DNA of 17,038 nt from Candidatus Thorarchaeota archaeon (GCA_020355105.1 CP070658.1:868362-885399), one strand, 5' to 3'; positions 1-7,816 are shown, counted from the stretch's first letter. A program made the numbers and translations. Notes: generated by a model from the letters alone, not told the origin.

Positions 1-1
1 A

Positions 2-169
2 GTTTACACCAATACGCTGCCTGGTCACGCTTTTCGTGCCCTGACCAATAACCCTTTCAGCTTCGGCTTGTACAGCCATATGGACATGATTGCCAGAGAC
101 CTAGGTATAGATCCGGTACAATTCTATCTCAAGAATGTGCATCACCTGAACCTTCCCAGTATACTCTAG
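2..169 (+). pseudogene. 3'-truncated fragment of a xanthine dehydrogenase/CoxL-type molybdopterin-binding subunit
   Basis: The frame starting at base 2 is open from the window edge to a TAG at 167-169. It begins VYTNTLPGHAFRAL, continues with SHMDMIARDLGIDP and then FYLKN. This matches the well-known core of the Ald_Xan_dh_C2 domain (a TNT..P..AFR element, then MD.IA..LG.DP..FRLKN). Family members normally continue for another 200 or more residues, including the catalytic glutamate region near the C terminus. Here homology stops near base 136 and about ten unrelated codons lead to the stop. The rest of the gene lies upstream, outside the window. The product would lack part of the cofactor pocket, so I call it a broken gene. 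It overlaps the end of the opposite-strand HdrB-like gene. The family match rests on reading the motifs, not on a search. Confidence 0.7.
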
Positions 170-499
170 GTCCTCCTCAGCGAGGATATCATTGACCTCT
201 GCTTTGAGCTCTGGTTCAGTGTCCAGCATATGTTTCACGTGTTTCAAAGAACCTGAACAAGCTCCACAGACTGCTATGATGTCTTTCCCGAACCTCTCTG
301 CGACCGCAAGAATGCGTCCGCTCATGGCTGCGAACGCGTTTCGATTCAGCGATTCAATATACTGAGCCCCACAGCAATTGACATTCTTCATGTGATGAGC
401 ATTGACCCCAAGATGCTTCAGAATCGCCATGGTGGCAGCCTCGTAGGCAGGAAGTCTGACCGGTGTTGTGCAGGCTACATAAACAAAGTAGTCGGTCAA
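101..499 (-). CDS. hdrB: HdrB-like protein, truncated to one CCG domain
   Basis: The 132-residue product has a complete first CCG (cysteine-rich) domain of HdrB: C10, the CC pair at 42-43, and the CGAC pair at C78 and C81. In HdrB these five cysteines hold a non-cubane iron-sulfur cluster. Full HdrB, such as the 302-residue copy at 6908-7816, has a second CCG domain. This one stops soon after the HILE element, which aligns with RHLVDF (residues 121-126) of the intact copy. The last eight or so residues look like read-through into foreign sequence. The start is TTG at 497-499, overlapping the TGA of the upstream hdrC by 3 bases and preceded by a strong GGAGGTGA. It could be a functional single-domain subunit or a decaying gene. 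The adjacent molybdoenzyme remnant favours truncation. Confidence 0.75.
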   Translation of the reverse strand: MTDYFVYVACTTPVRLPAYEAATMAILKHLGVNAHHMKNVNCCGAQYIESLNRNAFAAMSGRILAVAERFGKDIIAVCGACSGSLKHVKHMLDTEPELKAEVNDILAEEDLEYTGKVQVMHILEIELYRIYT

Positions 500-1017
500 C
501 TGGTTTCACCTCCAGAGAAGTATCTCTCCTTCACTCTATGAGCGAACTCCTTGTCCCAACCCAAGTCAGTGTCAAGGCCTAGGTCTTCTCTGTCATCCTC
601 AATGAAATCAGAGTATGAATCACCCAGCATCCATCCGTCGCTCAGGACTTTTTCCACGATAGATATGAAGACCTCTGGGATATGCCCTTCCCGAGCAGCG
701 ATATGGCGGACAGCCTTGAATATCTCTGCGGGGCTGACATCTTCTTGGCACCTCGCCTCACACATTCTACATGTCATGCAGAGCCATGGCAGATCACTCT
801 GAATGACTTCTTCCCTCTTGCCAATAATGATCTTCTGAATCAGCTGACGTGGTCGGTATCTGTCGGTAAATGAAGATATCGCGCATGATGCAGTGCAAAT
901 GCCGCACTGAATGCACTTGTTAATCCCTTCCCCACCCGGCTCCGCGGCTATCTCCTTGGCAAAGTCAGAAGAAGGAGTATGTTCAGCTAGCTCACTTTGT
1001 TCTGATTGAGCTCCCAT
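496..1017 (-). CDS. hdrC: HdrC-like iron-sulfur subunit (second copy)
   Basis: The 173-residue protein has two ferredoxin-type motifs: C35, C38, C41, C45 (CIQCGICTASC) and C80, C83, C86, C90 (CMTCRMCEARC). Between them lies the RPRQLI stretch typical of HdrC, and after them the AVRHIAAREGH element. HdrC carries electrons from the flavin of HdrA to HdrB. Neither motif ends in the usual CP, which is mildly unusual. The C-terminal tail (about residues 130-173) is acidic and has no cysteine. The ATG at 1015-1017 follows an AGAGGT ribosome-binding site. Its 3' end overlaps the HdrB-like start, so the pair is translationally coupled. It lies 330 bases downstream of the large hdrA on the same strand, so it may belong to that transcript or have its own promoter. 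Confidence 0.88.
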   Translation of the reverse strand: MGAQSEQSELAEHTPSSDFAKEIAAEPGGEGINKCIQCGICTASCAISSFTDRYRPRQLIQKIIIGKREEVIQSDLPWLCMTCRMCEARCQEDVSPAEIFKAVRHIAAREGHIPEVFISIVEKVLSDGWMLGDSYSDFIEDDREDLGLDTDLGWDKEFAHRVKERYFSGGETS

Positions 1018-1347
1018 GTTCGGTCGACCTCTTTTCAGACAGCATGCTTGGATGCGGTCGCCCCGTATTGTGGGGCCGCTGACCTATTGCTCTGCCGTCT
1101 GTCTACTGGAATGCTTGTCCAGAATGTGCCGCACTCGATTACTTTCGCATATATCTGTGACGAGTCGAAGATGACCTACCTCTAACACATTAACTTCCGA
1201 TATCGATAGCTTCCGTTTCGACTGATGACTGAATCCGACATAGATTGAAAGAAACCTGAAATTGCCGCTACCGAAAGCGCGTTTCGGCCACATAGACGGT
1301 CAATCCATGCGGCAGGTGGCAAATCCGTCCATAGGAATGTTGGTTCA
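1018..1347. other. 330-bp intergenic gap inside the Hdr locus
   Basis: No convincing gene lies here. A 69-codon frame on the - strand (1084-1293) has no recognisable domain and no clear ribosome-binding site. The gap contrasts with the rest of the locus, where genes overlap or abut. It contains a GC-rich hairpin at 1054-1079. An AT-rich GATATATGCG on the - strand near 1147-1156 is a weak TATA candidate for hdrC, although it would leave a leader of more than 100 nt. It could be a second promoter region, a processed spacer or the scar of a lost gene. Confidence 0.5.
1054..1079 (-). other. GC-rich hairpin upstream of the second hdrC
   Basis: GCGG (1054-1057) and CCCC (1061-1064) pair with GGGG (1072-1075) and CCGC (1076-1079). 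This gives an 8-bp stem with a 3-base bulge (1058-1060) and a 7-base loop. It lies 37-62 bases before the hdrC start. No T-run follows on either strand, so a bacterial-type terminator is unlikely. It could be a leader structure or an RNA-stability element. Chance formation in GC-rich sequence is also possible. Confidence 0.3.
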
Positions 1348-4300
1348 CTATGTCCCGAGCTTCAGTGCCGAGTTCCGGGATGCCGCCTCAACCATTGGCA
1401 TGATCTGTCGCGTTCTGAAGTGCTTCATGTCTATTGCACTCTGTGGGCAGGCTGCTGCGCATGTGCCACAGCCCTGGCACTGCTCTTTCGAAATAACCAT
1501 GGTTCCATCCTCTAGACGAGGAGCACCATACGGACACACGTCTGCACAGAGTTCGCACTTGATACAGTTGTCTGTGTCAATCTCCGCGTATATGGGTTCG
1601 ATGCTGAACTTGCCTGGTGCCATCAATGCCTGAGCCTTTGCCGCGGCAGCCTCACCCATCGCAACCGCTTTAGCGATGTCCATAGGGCCGAGACATGCAC
1701 CTGCAACGAACACTCCGTCTTGGAACGACTCCACTGGTCGGAGTTTCGGATGCGCACATAGGAAGTATCCGTATTGGTCCGTGGTCATCTTCAACTTGCG
1801 GGCCATCTCAGGATTGTCTGGCTGCGGATGAAGCGCAGTTGCCAACACCACCATGTCGTAGGTGAGTGCGAGGTTCTCCCCAGTGTATAGGTCCTCAGCA
1901 TACACCTTGATATCGCGGGTCTGTGCATCTTGTTCGAGCTCGGAAGCTCTTCCCTTGATGATGACAACACCCATCTCACGAGCTCTACCATATAGCTCCT
2001 CGTAACCTAATCCATGCGTGCGCACGTCCATCGCGTAGATGGCAACCTCGGTATGAGGATACTTCTCTTTGATTTGAGTGGCCTGTTTGAGAGAGTTCTC
2101 GCAACCGAAATAGCAACAGTAGTCTCTGTCAAACCTTGCGTCACGAGATCCAACACATTGTAAGAAGGCAATGCTTGACGGGTTCTCTCCGTCCGAGGGC
2201 CGTTTGATTTTGCCTGCTGTGGGCCCTGCGGCATTTGTCAATCTCTCAAATTGTGCATTTGTAATGACATTGGGGAGGATTCCGTATCCGTATTCCCTCG
2301 TGTCGACGGGCTCGTATGATTCTGACCCTGTGGCAACTATGACAGTTCCGACATTCAGGTCTACAATCTCGTCAGTCCTCTCATGGTCAATGGCATCTAG
2401 CTTGCATGCATCAACACAAAGACCACATTCGCAGCATGCGGCGCAGCTCATGCATCTAGTTGCCTCGGCGATGGCCCGCGTTTCATCAAAGCCTAGTTCA
2501 ACCTCTTCGAAACTTCCCTTCCGGCGAGCAACGGTTAGGACTGGCATGGCTGTTCTCGGAGCCGGGTCATGGCCTTGGCGGTAAATCTCGTCGTCGGGAA
2601 CCGGAGTCGGTGCAACTCCTCTTCCAAGCGAGAGGTCTTCTTCGGCAAGGAATCTGTCAATTGAAACGGCCGCCTCCTTGCCAGCACCGATTGCTTCCAC
2701 AACAGTCGAAGGCCCGGTGGTTACATCTCCGCCAGCGAATACTCCCTTCTTGCTAGTCTGGAAAGTGATCGGGTCAACCGCGATTGTACCCCACTGCGTA
2801 AGTTCCAGTCCCGCCACTACGCCTTTGGGATCAACAGTCTGTCCTATAGCAACAATCACATTGTCAACCTTGGTGGTATACTCCGAGTCTGGTATTGGAA
2901 TCGGCCTTCGTCTCCCAGAGGCATCAGGAGCACCCAGACGCATCTTTATACACTTGATCCCTGACACCCTTCCTTCTGACTTGAGAATCTCGACCGGATT
3001 GGAGAGGAACTCAATCTTGATTCCCTCGTGTTCGGCCTCTTCAACCTCGCTTCGAATGGCCGGCATCTCTTCTCTGGAGCGGCGATATACAATCGTGACC
3101 TTCGCTCCCATTCGACGTGCAACTCTGGCCGAGTCAATCGCGGCGTTGCCTCCTCCTATCACAACCACTTTCTGACCCAGCTCAACCTTCTTTCCACTGT
3201 TGAAACGGTCCAAGAAGCCAAGGGCGTGAAGGACTCCCTTCGCATTCTCACCTTCAACTCGAAGCTTGCTACTATTGGAAGCACCGGTAGCTAGGAAGAT
3301 TGCCTTGAAACCCTCCTTCTTCAAATCACTCACTGATTCAACAGGTGTCCCTGTTCTGAACTCCACACCTAGGGCCTCTACCTGTCCTATCTCACCGCGT
3401 AGTATATCCCTTGGGAGTCGGTACTCAGGGATTCCATATCTTAGTAGTCCTCCATTCTCCTTCCTAGCCTCAAAGACCGTAACTGGGTAACCAAGTTTAA
3501 CAAGGTCATACGCGCAGGCTATGCCCGCGGGTCCTGCGCCTACAATGGCGACTTCCTTCTTTTTGGAAGGACTTATCTTTGAAACAGTGGGAGCGCCAGA
3601 TTCTCGCTCGCGGTCTGCTAGGAATCTATGTAGGTTCCTTATCGAAACAGGGTCATCAACTGTCGCTCTTTCACACTTCTCTTCGCATGGACTCGTGCAT
3701 ACTCTTCCAAGAGTGCCGGGGAACGGATTGGATTCTCGGAAGATTTCGAGTGCCTTTTCGAAGTTCTCGTCTTGAATGAGTGTTACAAAGGCTTGTCCAT
3801 TGACACTAGCGGGACAGGCAATCCTGCATGCGGATGTTCCTCGCTTGTCAATGGTGAACACGTTCGGAACCGCCTGCGGGAATGGTCTGTAGACGGCCTT
3901 TCTCTCACCCATACCGTACTCGTACTCGTCAACTATGCGCGTAGGACATACCGGGGCACATTCCCCGCATCCATTGCATTTGTCAGGACTGATGTAGCCT
4001 GATTTCTTGCGCACCTTCAGCTGGAAGTCACCAACGTGACCTTCAACCTCTTCGAGCTCACTATACGTCAGAAGGTCGATTTGTGAGTGCTGTTCAACTG
4101 AGGCCATGATTGGCCCGAGAATGCATATTGCACAGTCGTTCTGCGGGAACACTTTGTCTAGTAGGGCCATTTGCCCTCCTATTGTAGGCCGCCTTTCTAT
4201 GAGGGATGCTGGATACCCTGCATTACCGAGATCCAGTGCTGCAGATATCCCTGCGACACCTCCTCCTACAACAGCAACCCTAGGGACGACGGTGACGGTC

Positions 4301-4728
4301 TCCATGTCAAGCGGTTCCAACTCTCGTGCACGGGCCACAGCCATCTCGACCAGCCATTTCGCCTTGTCAGTGGCGCGGTCCTTTTGGTCCATGTGGCACC
4401 AAGAAACGTGCTCTCTGATATTGACCATCTCAAACAGGAAACGATTGAGACCCACCTCCTCGATGGTGCGTCGGAACACAGGTTCGTGAGTTCTCGGTGT
4501 GCATGAGGCCACAATCACTCTGTTGATTCCATGTTCGTCAATGGTGTCCCTGATTGCTTTCAGGCCGTCTGATGAACAAGTGAACATCAAGTCGCCAGTG
4601 TACACGACATCCTTCAGGGTACTAGCATGTTCACGAACAGCTACTACGTCAACTGTTCCTGCAATATTCAGGCCGCAATGGCAGACCCAGACTCCTATTC
4701 TAGCATCATCCATGTTCTTCTCTGTCAC
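1348..4728 (-). CDS. hdrA: Giant HdrA with an inserted GltD/NfnB-like NAD(P)H flavoprotein module
   Basis: The 1126-residue protein has a clear order of domains. The HdrA N-terminal domain (about 9-135) contains VCHCG and SCTPRTHEP. The HdrA FAD domain opens with GGGVAG (155-160). A ferredoxin motif follows at C251, C254, C257 and C261. From about 295 to 755 there is a GltD-like insert with C301, C305, C344, C348 and C352, GAGPAG (397-402), GGGNAA (525-530) and FAGGDVTTGPS. The HdrA sequence then resumes with CECGLCVDAC, LQCVGSRD and a second FAD element. It ends in two ferredoxin motifs (C1055-C1065 and C1084-C1094). GltD modules exchange electrons with NAD(P)H, so this HdrA probably uses NAD(P)H directly. 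The GTG start at 4726-4728 follows AAGGAGTGA. An internal ATG at codon 6 is an alternative. It lies 34 bases after the winged-helix gene. Confidence 0.92.
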   Translation of the reverse strand: MTEKNMDDARIGVWVCHCGLNIAGTVDVVAVREHASTLKDVVYTGDLMFTCSSDGLKAIRDTIDEHGINRVIVASCTPRTHEPVFRRTIEEVGLNRFLFEMVNIREHVSWCHMDQKDRATDKAKWLVEMAVARARELEPLDMETVTVVPRVAVVGGGVAGISAALDLGNAGYPASLIERRPTIGGQMALLDKVFPQNDCAICILGPIMASVEQHSQIDLLTYSELEEVEGHVGDFQLKVRKKSGYISPDKCNGCGECAPVCPTRIVDEYEYGMGERKAVYRPFPQAVPNVFTIDKRGTSACRIACPASVNGQAFVTLIQDENFEKALEIFRESNPFPGTLGRVCTSPCEEKCERATVDDPVSIRNLHRFLADRERESGAPTVSKISPSKKKEVAIVGAGPAGIACAYDLVKLGYPVTVFEARKENGGLLRYGIPEYRLPRDILRGEIGQVEALGVEFRTGTPVESVSDLKKEGFKAIFLATGASNSSKLRVEGENAKGVLHALGFLDRFNSGKKVELGQKVVVIGGGNAAIDSARVARRMGAKVTIVYRRSREEMPAIRSEVEEAEHEGIKIEFLSNPVEILKSEGRVSGIKCIKMRLGAPDASGRRRPIPIPDSEYTTKVDNVIVAIGQTVDPKGVVAGLELTQWGTIAVDPITFQTSKKGVFAGGDVTTGPSTVVEAIGAGKEAAVSIDRFLAEEDLSLGRGVAPTPVPDDEIYRQGHDPAPRTAMPVLTVARRKGSFEEVELGFDETRAIAEATRCMSCAACCECGLCVDACKLDAIDHERTDEIVDLNVGTVIVATGSESYEPVDTREYGYGILPNVITNAQFERLTNAAGPTAGKIKRPSDGENPSSIAFLQCVGSRDARFDRDYCCYFGCENSLKQATQIKEKYPHTEVAIYAMDVRTHGLGYEELYGRAREMGVVIIKGRASELEQDAQTRDIKVYAEDLYTGENLALTYDMVVLATALHPQPDNPEMARKLKMTTDQYGYFLCAHPKLRPVESFQDGVFVAGACLGPMDIAKAVAMGEAAAAKAQALMAPGKFSIEPIYAEIDTDNCIKCELCADVCPYGAPRLEDGTMVISKEQCQGCGTCAAACPQSAIDMKHFRTRQIMPMVEAASRNSALKLGT

Positions 4729-4762
4729 TATGTTTCACTCCTTGTATGTCACGGATTCTCAC

Positions 4763-5137
4763 TCAGGTTGTAGATTCTGTCTTTGCGTCTAATGCTTCTA
4801 TCATGGAGAAGATGTACTGACGTTTCTTGTCCCCAACGATTTCGACTCTGTTCCATTTCATCATAGCCAACAAGTTCCAGAGCACACGATGTGGTTCCAT
4901 CTTGGTGGTCTTCGCGATCTCCTTCACAGTCGCTGGACCTTTGCTAAGGTGCTGCATGATGTAGTTTCTCTCGAACTCCTCGGTTATCGCCATCTTCGTT
5001 AGTTCTTTGAATTTCTCTTCACTCAGGTCGCCTCGCTGGACCTGAACGTCTCCCTTACCAATGAGCCATCTAAGGCGCTCCTCTGAGAAGGCGTCAGCCA
5101 TTGCCTTCACTCTTGCCAGATTCGCCTTTTCTGTCAT
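4763..5137 (-). CDS. Winged-helix DNA-binding-type protein embedded in the Hdr operon
   Basis: The 124-residue protein has a charged helical N-terminal part (about 1-55). A winged-helix-like segment follows: NYIMQHLSKGPATVKEIAKT, then HRVLWNLLAMMKWNRVEIVG and a short wing ending in KRQYIFSM. The helix-turn-helix portion is about residues 68-95. It has no cysteine, so it is not itself an iron-sulfur or thiol sensor. The ATG at 5135-5137 shares a base with the TAA of the short hdrA and follows GGAGGTGGGG, so it is translationally coupled. It could be an operon autoregulator or a structural partner of the Hdr complex. I do not recognise a named family beyond ArsR/MarR-like winged helices. Confidence 0.8.
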   Translation of the reverse strand: MTEKANLARVKAMADAFSEERLRWLIGKGDVQVQRGDLSEEKFKELTKMAITEEFERNYIMQHLSKGPATVKEIAKTTKMEPHRVLWNLLAMMKWNRVEIVGDKKRQYIFSMIEALDAKTESTT

Positions 5138-6477
5138 TATGCCCCACCTCCCTTGGCAAGGGTTATACTCGCCCTCATTGCTGCGGCGCTTCCAGCTGCA
5201 ACACTATCTGGGATGTCTTTCGGGCCCTCAGCACAACCACATACATAGATCCCAGGAACTGTTGTGTCTACTGGAGTGATAGAAGGATGGTCCACAGTCA
5301 GGAATCCATCCTCATCCAGCTCAAGCCTCATCTGGTTCGCAATCTCCTTGAGAGTCTTCGGTGGCTGGATTCCCGGACTCACCACGACCAACTCGTGTTC
5401 GTGCTCAAGGAACTTCCCAGTTTCTGTATCCTCCACACGAATGATTATGTTGTCATTCTTTGGATTCTCGTAGACCTCGCCAACTCTCCCGCGCACGAAC
5501 TTGACACCAAAGCGTGTCTTGGCCATCTCACTGAACTCTTCGAAGCCCTTTCCGAATGCACGAAGATCCGCATAGTAGAGTGTGACATTCTTGACGTTGT
5601 CGTGTTGGAGTTCCTTGGCCATGACAGCGTTCTTGATTGCATACATGCAGCATATACGCGAACAGTTGGGAACGCCCTTGCTAACATCCCTGGCTCCTAC
5701 ACACTGAATGAACCCGATTGATCTCGGAATTGTGCCATCACTCAGTCTCATCAGATTGCCGGCGGTTGGACCTGCCGCGTTTATGATTCGCTCGTACTCG
5801 AGGGCATGCATCACATTCTTGTATCTTCCATACCCAAGTCTAGGATAATTGCGAACATCATACAGTTCGTAGCCAGTGGCGATGACTATTGCCCCAACTG
5901 GTATCTCAATCTCCTCATCTTCTTGATTTAGATCAATTGCCTCTCGCTCACACGATTTCATACACATCTCGCATTTGATACAGTTCTCCTCATCAATTGT
6001 GTACACCAATGGCGTGTTCTGGGGAAAACCGATGTAGATCGCCTTTCGAAAGCCTAGGTCCTGGTCGAACTCGTTGGACACCTGAACAGGACAATGAGGG
6101 ACGCAATCTCCGCAACCAGAGCATTTCTCCTCGTCAACCTTGCGGGCCTTTCTACGTACTCTAACTCGAAAGTCACCGGCATCACCCGAGAGACCTACGA
6201 CTTCAGAATATGTGAGAAGTTCGATGTTTGGATGCCGTGCAACTTCTGAGAGGCGAGGAGTGAGAATGCAGGCACTGCAATCTAGAGTGGGGAATGTCTT
6301 GTCCAACATCGCCATGACACCGCCAATAGAGGGTGTGCGTTCAACAAGGACGACCTTGTAGTTCTGATCAGCGATGTCAAGTGCTGCCTGCATTCCTGCG
6401 ACTCCGCCGCCTATGACCATCGCGGTCTCTGAAGGCTGCAACTCTTCGAATATCACCTTCTCTCCTGCAACAGTCAT
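5137..6477 (-). CDS. hdrA: Short HdrA, core FAD/iron-sulfur subunit
   Basis: The 446-residue protein is the HdrA core only. GGGVAG (23-28) binds FAD. Two ferredoxin motifs follow at C119, C122, C125, C129 and at C166, C169, C172, C176. The HdrA-specific cysteine set is C259 (QCVGARD) with C272, C276 and C277 (NCSRICC). The FAD-closing element is CAEGPKDIPDSVAAGSAAA. Both the N-terminal HdrA domain (about 130 residues) and the C-terminal double ferredoxin are missing compared with the large copy. HdrA holds the flavin at which electrons split in bifurcating complexes. Its ATG overlaps the mvhD stop by 4 bases (ATGA) and its TAA touches the winged-helix start. The cysteine set is complete, so I expect a working subunit that pairs with the large HdrA. 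Confidence 0.93.
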   Translation of the reverse strand: MTVAGEKVIFEELQPSETAMVIGGGVAGMQAALDIADQNYKVVLVERTPSIGGVMAMLDKTFPTLDCSACILTPRLSEVARHPNIELLTYSEVVGLSGDAGDFRVRVRRKARKVDEEKCSGCGDCVPHCPVQVSNEFDQDLGFRKAIYIGFPQNTPLVYTIDEENCIKCEMCMKSCEREAIDLNQEDEEIEIPVGAIVIATGYELYDVRNYPRLGYGRYKNVMHALEYERIINAAGPTAGNLMRLSDGTIPRSIGFIQCVGARDVSKGVPNCSRICCMYAIKNAVMAKELQHDNVKNVTLYYADLRAFGKGFEEFSEMAKTRFGVKFVRGRVGEVYENPKNDNIIIRVEDTETGKFLEHEHELVVVSPGIQPPKTLKEIANQMRLELDEDGFLTVDHPSITPVDTTVPGIYVCGCAEGPKDIPDSVAAGSAAAMRASITLAKGGGA

Positions 6478-6908
6478 TTCTTGCCACCTCCCAACTCTTT
6501 GGCCAAGGGACTCGGACCGAGTTTCTTCACTGTTTCAGTCATCTCTGTTATCCCGTCAGCCCAACGTTGACCTTCTGAAGCGCTTGCCCACAGGAGCTTC
6601 AACCTATCAGGATGCAGCCCCATTACTTCCATGGCAGACTCGAGAGCCTCGTATCGCACGAGAGTCCTGTAGTTCCCTGTCGAGTAGTGGCAGTCACCTA
6701 TATGGCAGCCGCTTATCATCACACCGTCTGCACCGTTCTTGAAAGCCTCAATTACCATCAACGGGTCCACGCGTCCGGAGCACATCAACCTGATGACCTT
6801 CGCGCTCGTTGGATACTGGATACGTGAGATTCCTGCGAGGTCTGCTCCTCCGTAGCTGCACCAGTTACATGTGAACGCCACTATGTTGGGATCGAATTTC
6901 CGACTCAT
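6474..6908 (-). CDS. mvhD: MvhD/FlpD-family [2Fe-2S] electron-transfer subunit
   Basis: The 144-residue protein has the MvhD cysteine pattern: C14 and C17 (FTCNWCSYGGADLAG), C43 (LMCSGRVDP), and C68 with C73 (GCHIGDCHY). MvhD proteins carry a [2Fe-2S] cluster and pass electrons from a hydrogenase, formate dehydrogenase or other dehydrogenase to HdrA. The length is normal for the family. Both ends overlap neighbours (a shared base with hdrB upstream, ATGA with hdrA downstream). No partner dehydrogenase such as MvhAG, FdhAB, FrhB or MetF is in the window, so the electron donor is either encoded elsewhere or is the GltD module of the large HdrA. Confidence 0.93.
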   Translation of the reverse strand: MSRKFDPNIVAFTCNWCSYGGADLAGISRIQYPTSAKVIRLMCSGRVDPLMVIEAFKNGADGVMISGCHIGDCHYSTGNYRTLVRYEALESAMEVMGLHPDRLKLLWASASEGQRWADGITEMTETVKKLGPSPLAKELGGGKK

Positions 6909-7816
6909 CAGGCCCCACCTCCTTCCTTGACCTCACCCCTGAGTTTCGCAACAAGCGTAGAGGTGCTGGCAGTGTGTTGCTGGAGTCCTATCTCTTTAGG
7001 ACTGAATCCAAAAGCCAACGCAAGCACCTGTGGGTAGTGTAGAACAGGAATGGCGAGGTCCTCGATATCGAACTTGTTCTTGATGATTCTCTGGCCCATA
7101 TCGTGCTGAATGTGGCAGAGTGAGCAGACAGTCACTAGGCTGTCTACACCAGCCGCATTGGCATCAAGGAGTCGGTCCCTGAGGACCTCGTCCGCCAAGT
7201 CATCATCGGTACCCCGTAGGAGCCCACCACAACAACGGTGACGTCCGGTGTATTGCTTGGATGTGGCTCCGAGGGTTTCCAGAATCTGATCTGCGAAGAT
7301 TGGTCTCTCAGAGTATTCTATGTTCAGCAGCTCATGGGGCTTGAGCATATGACAACCATAGCGTAGGCCCAGGTCAATACCTTCTAGGTCTCGGACCATC
7401 TTGCTCTTTATCTCGTCCATGCCAATGTCCGTAAAGAGGAAATCAACGAGATGTCGGGCATCAACTGTTCCTTCGTAGCGAAGTCTTGCGCTCCGTAGAA
7501 TCTCCTGTATTCGCTGTTTCATACCAGGGTATTTTTCCATTGTATGGTTCACTCGTTTGTATGAGTGGAAGCAGCCACTACATGGAGTTAGGAGGTCAAG
7601 TCCCATCTGTTCGGCCTTGGCTAGATTCCTCGCGGCTAGAGCGAGGCTGGTAGTGACGTCGAGAGACTGCATCCAGAATGGGGCACAGCAGGTCTCGTTA
7701 GGTATGTCTACAATCTCAACTCCCAGGTGTTCAAGCACCTTTCGAGTTGCTGCTTCGTAGCCTATGAGTGACCTCCGAGAAGGCACCAAGCATCCCCAAG
7801 CGATGGCCATCCTCAT
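6908..7816 (-). CDS. hdrB: HdrB, complete two-CCG-domain subunit
   Basis: This 302-residue protein has both CCG domains of HdrB. Domain 1 has C9, C43, C44, C79 and C82. Domain 2 has C155, C195, C196, C231 and C234. In characterised HdrB these hold two non-cubane iron-sulfur clusters where a disulfide such as CoM-S-S-CoB is reduced. Here the real substrate is unknown because no methanogenesis gene is visible. The ATG at 7814-7816 overlaps the hdrC TGA by 4 bases and is preceded by GGGAGGG inside the hdrC end. A second in-frame ATG two codons later is possible. All ten cysteines are present, unlike the truncated copy at 101-499. Confidence 0.94.
   Translation of the reverse strand: MRMAIAWGCLVPSRRSLIGYEAATRKVLEHLGVEIVDIPNETCCAPFWMQSLDVTTSLALAARNLAKAEQMGLDLLTPCSGCFHSYKRVNHTMEKYPGMKQRIQEILRSARLRYEGTVDARHLVDFLFTDIGMDEIKSKMVRDLEGIDLGLRYGCHMLKPHELLNIEYSERPIFADQILETLGATSKQYTGRHRCCGGLLRGTDDDLADEVLRDRLLDANAAGVDSLVTVCSLCHIQHDMGQRIIKNKFDIEDLAIPVLHYPQVLALAFGFSPKEIGLQQHTASTSTLVAKLRGEVKEGGGA

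Noticed and set aside
1060..1080. Intrinsic terminator from the CCCC...GGGG hairpin
   Set aside because: No U-tract follows on either strand, so only a generic hairpin is reported.
1084..1293. 69-codon - strand frame in the gap between the large hdrA and the second hdrC
   Set aside because: No recognisable domain and no good ribosome-binding site. The composition looks like non-coding sequence.
5101..5721. 206-codon + strand frame opposite the short hdrA
   Set aside because: The opposite strand encodes HdrA with all its cysteine motifs. This translation shows no domain.
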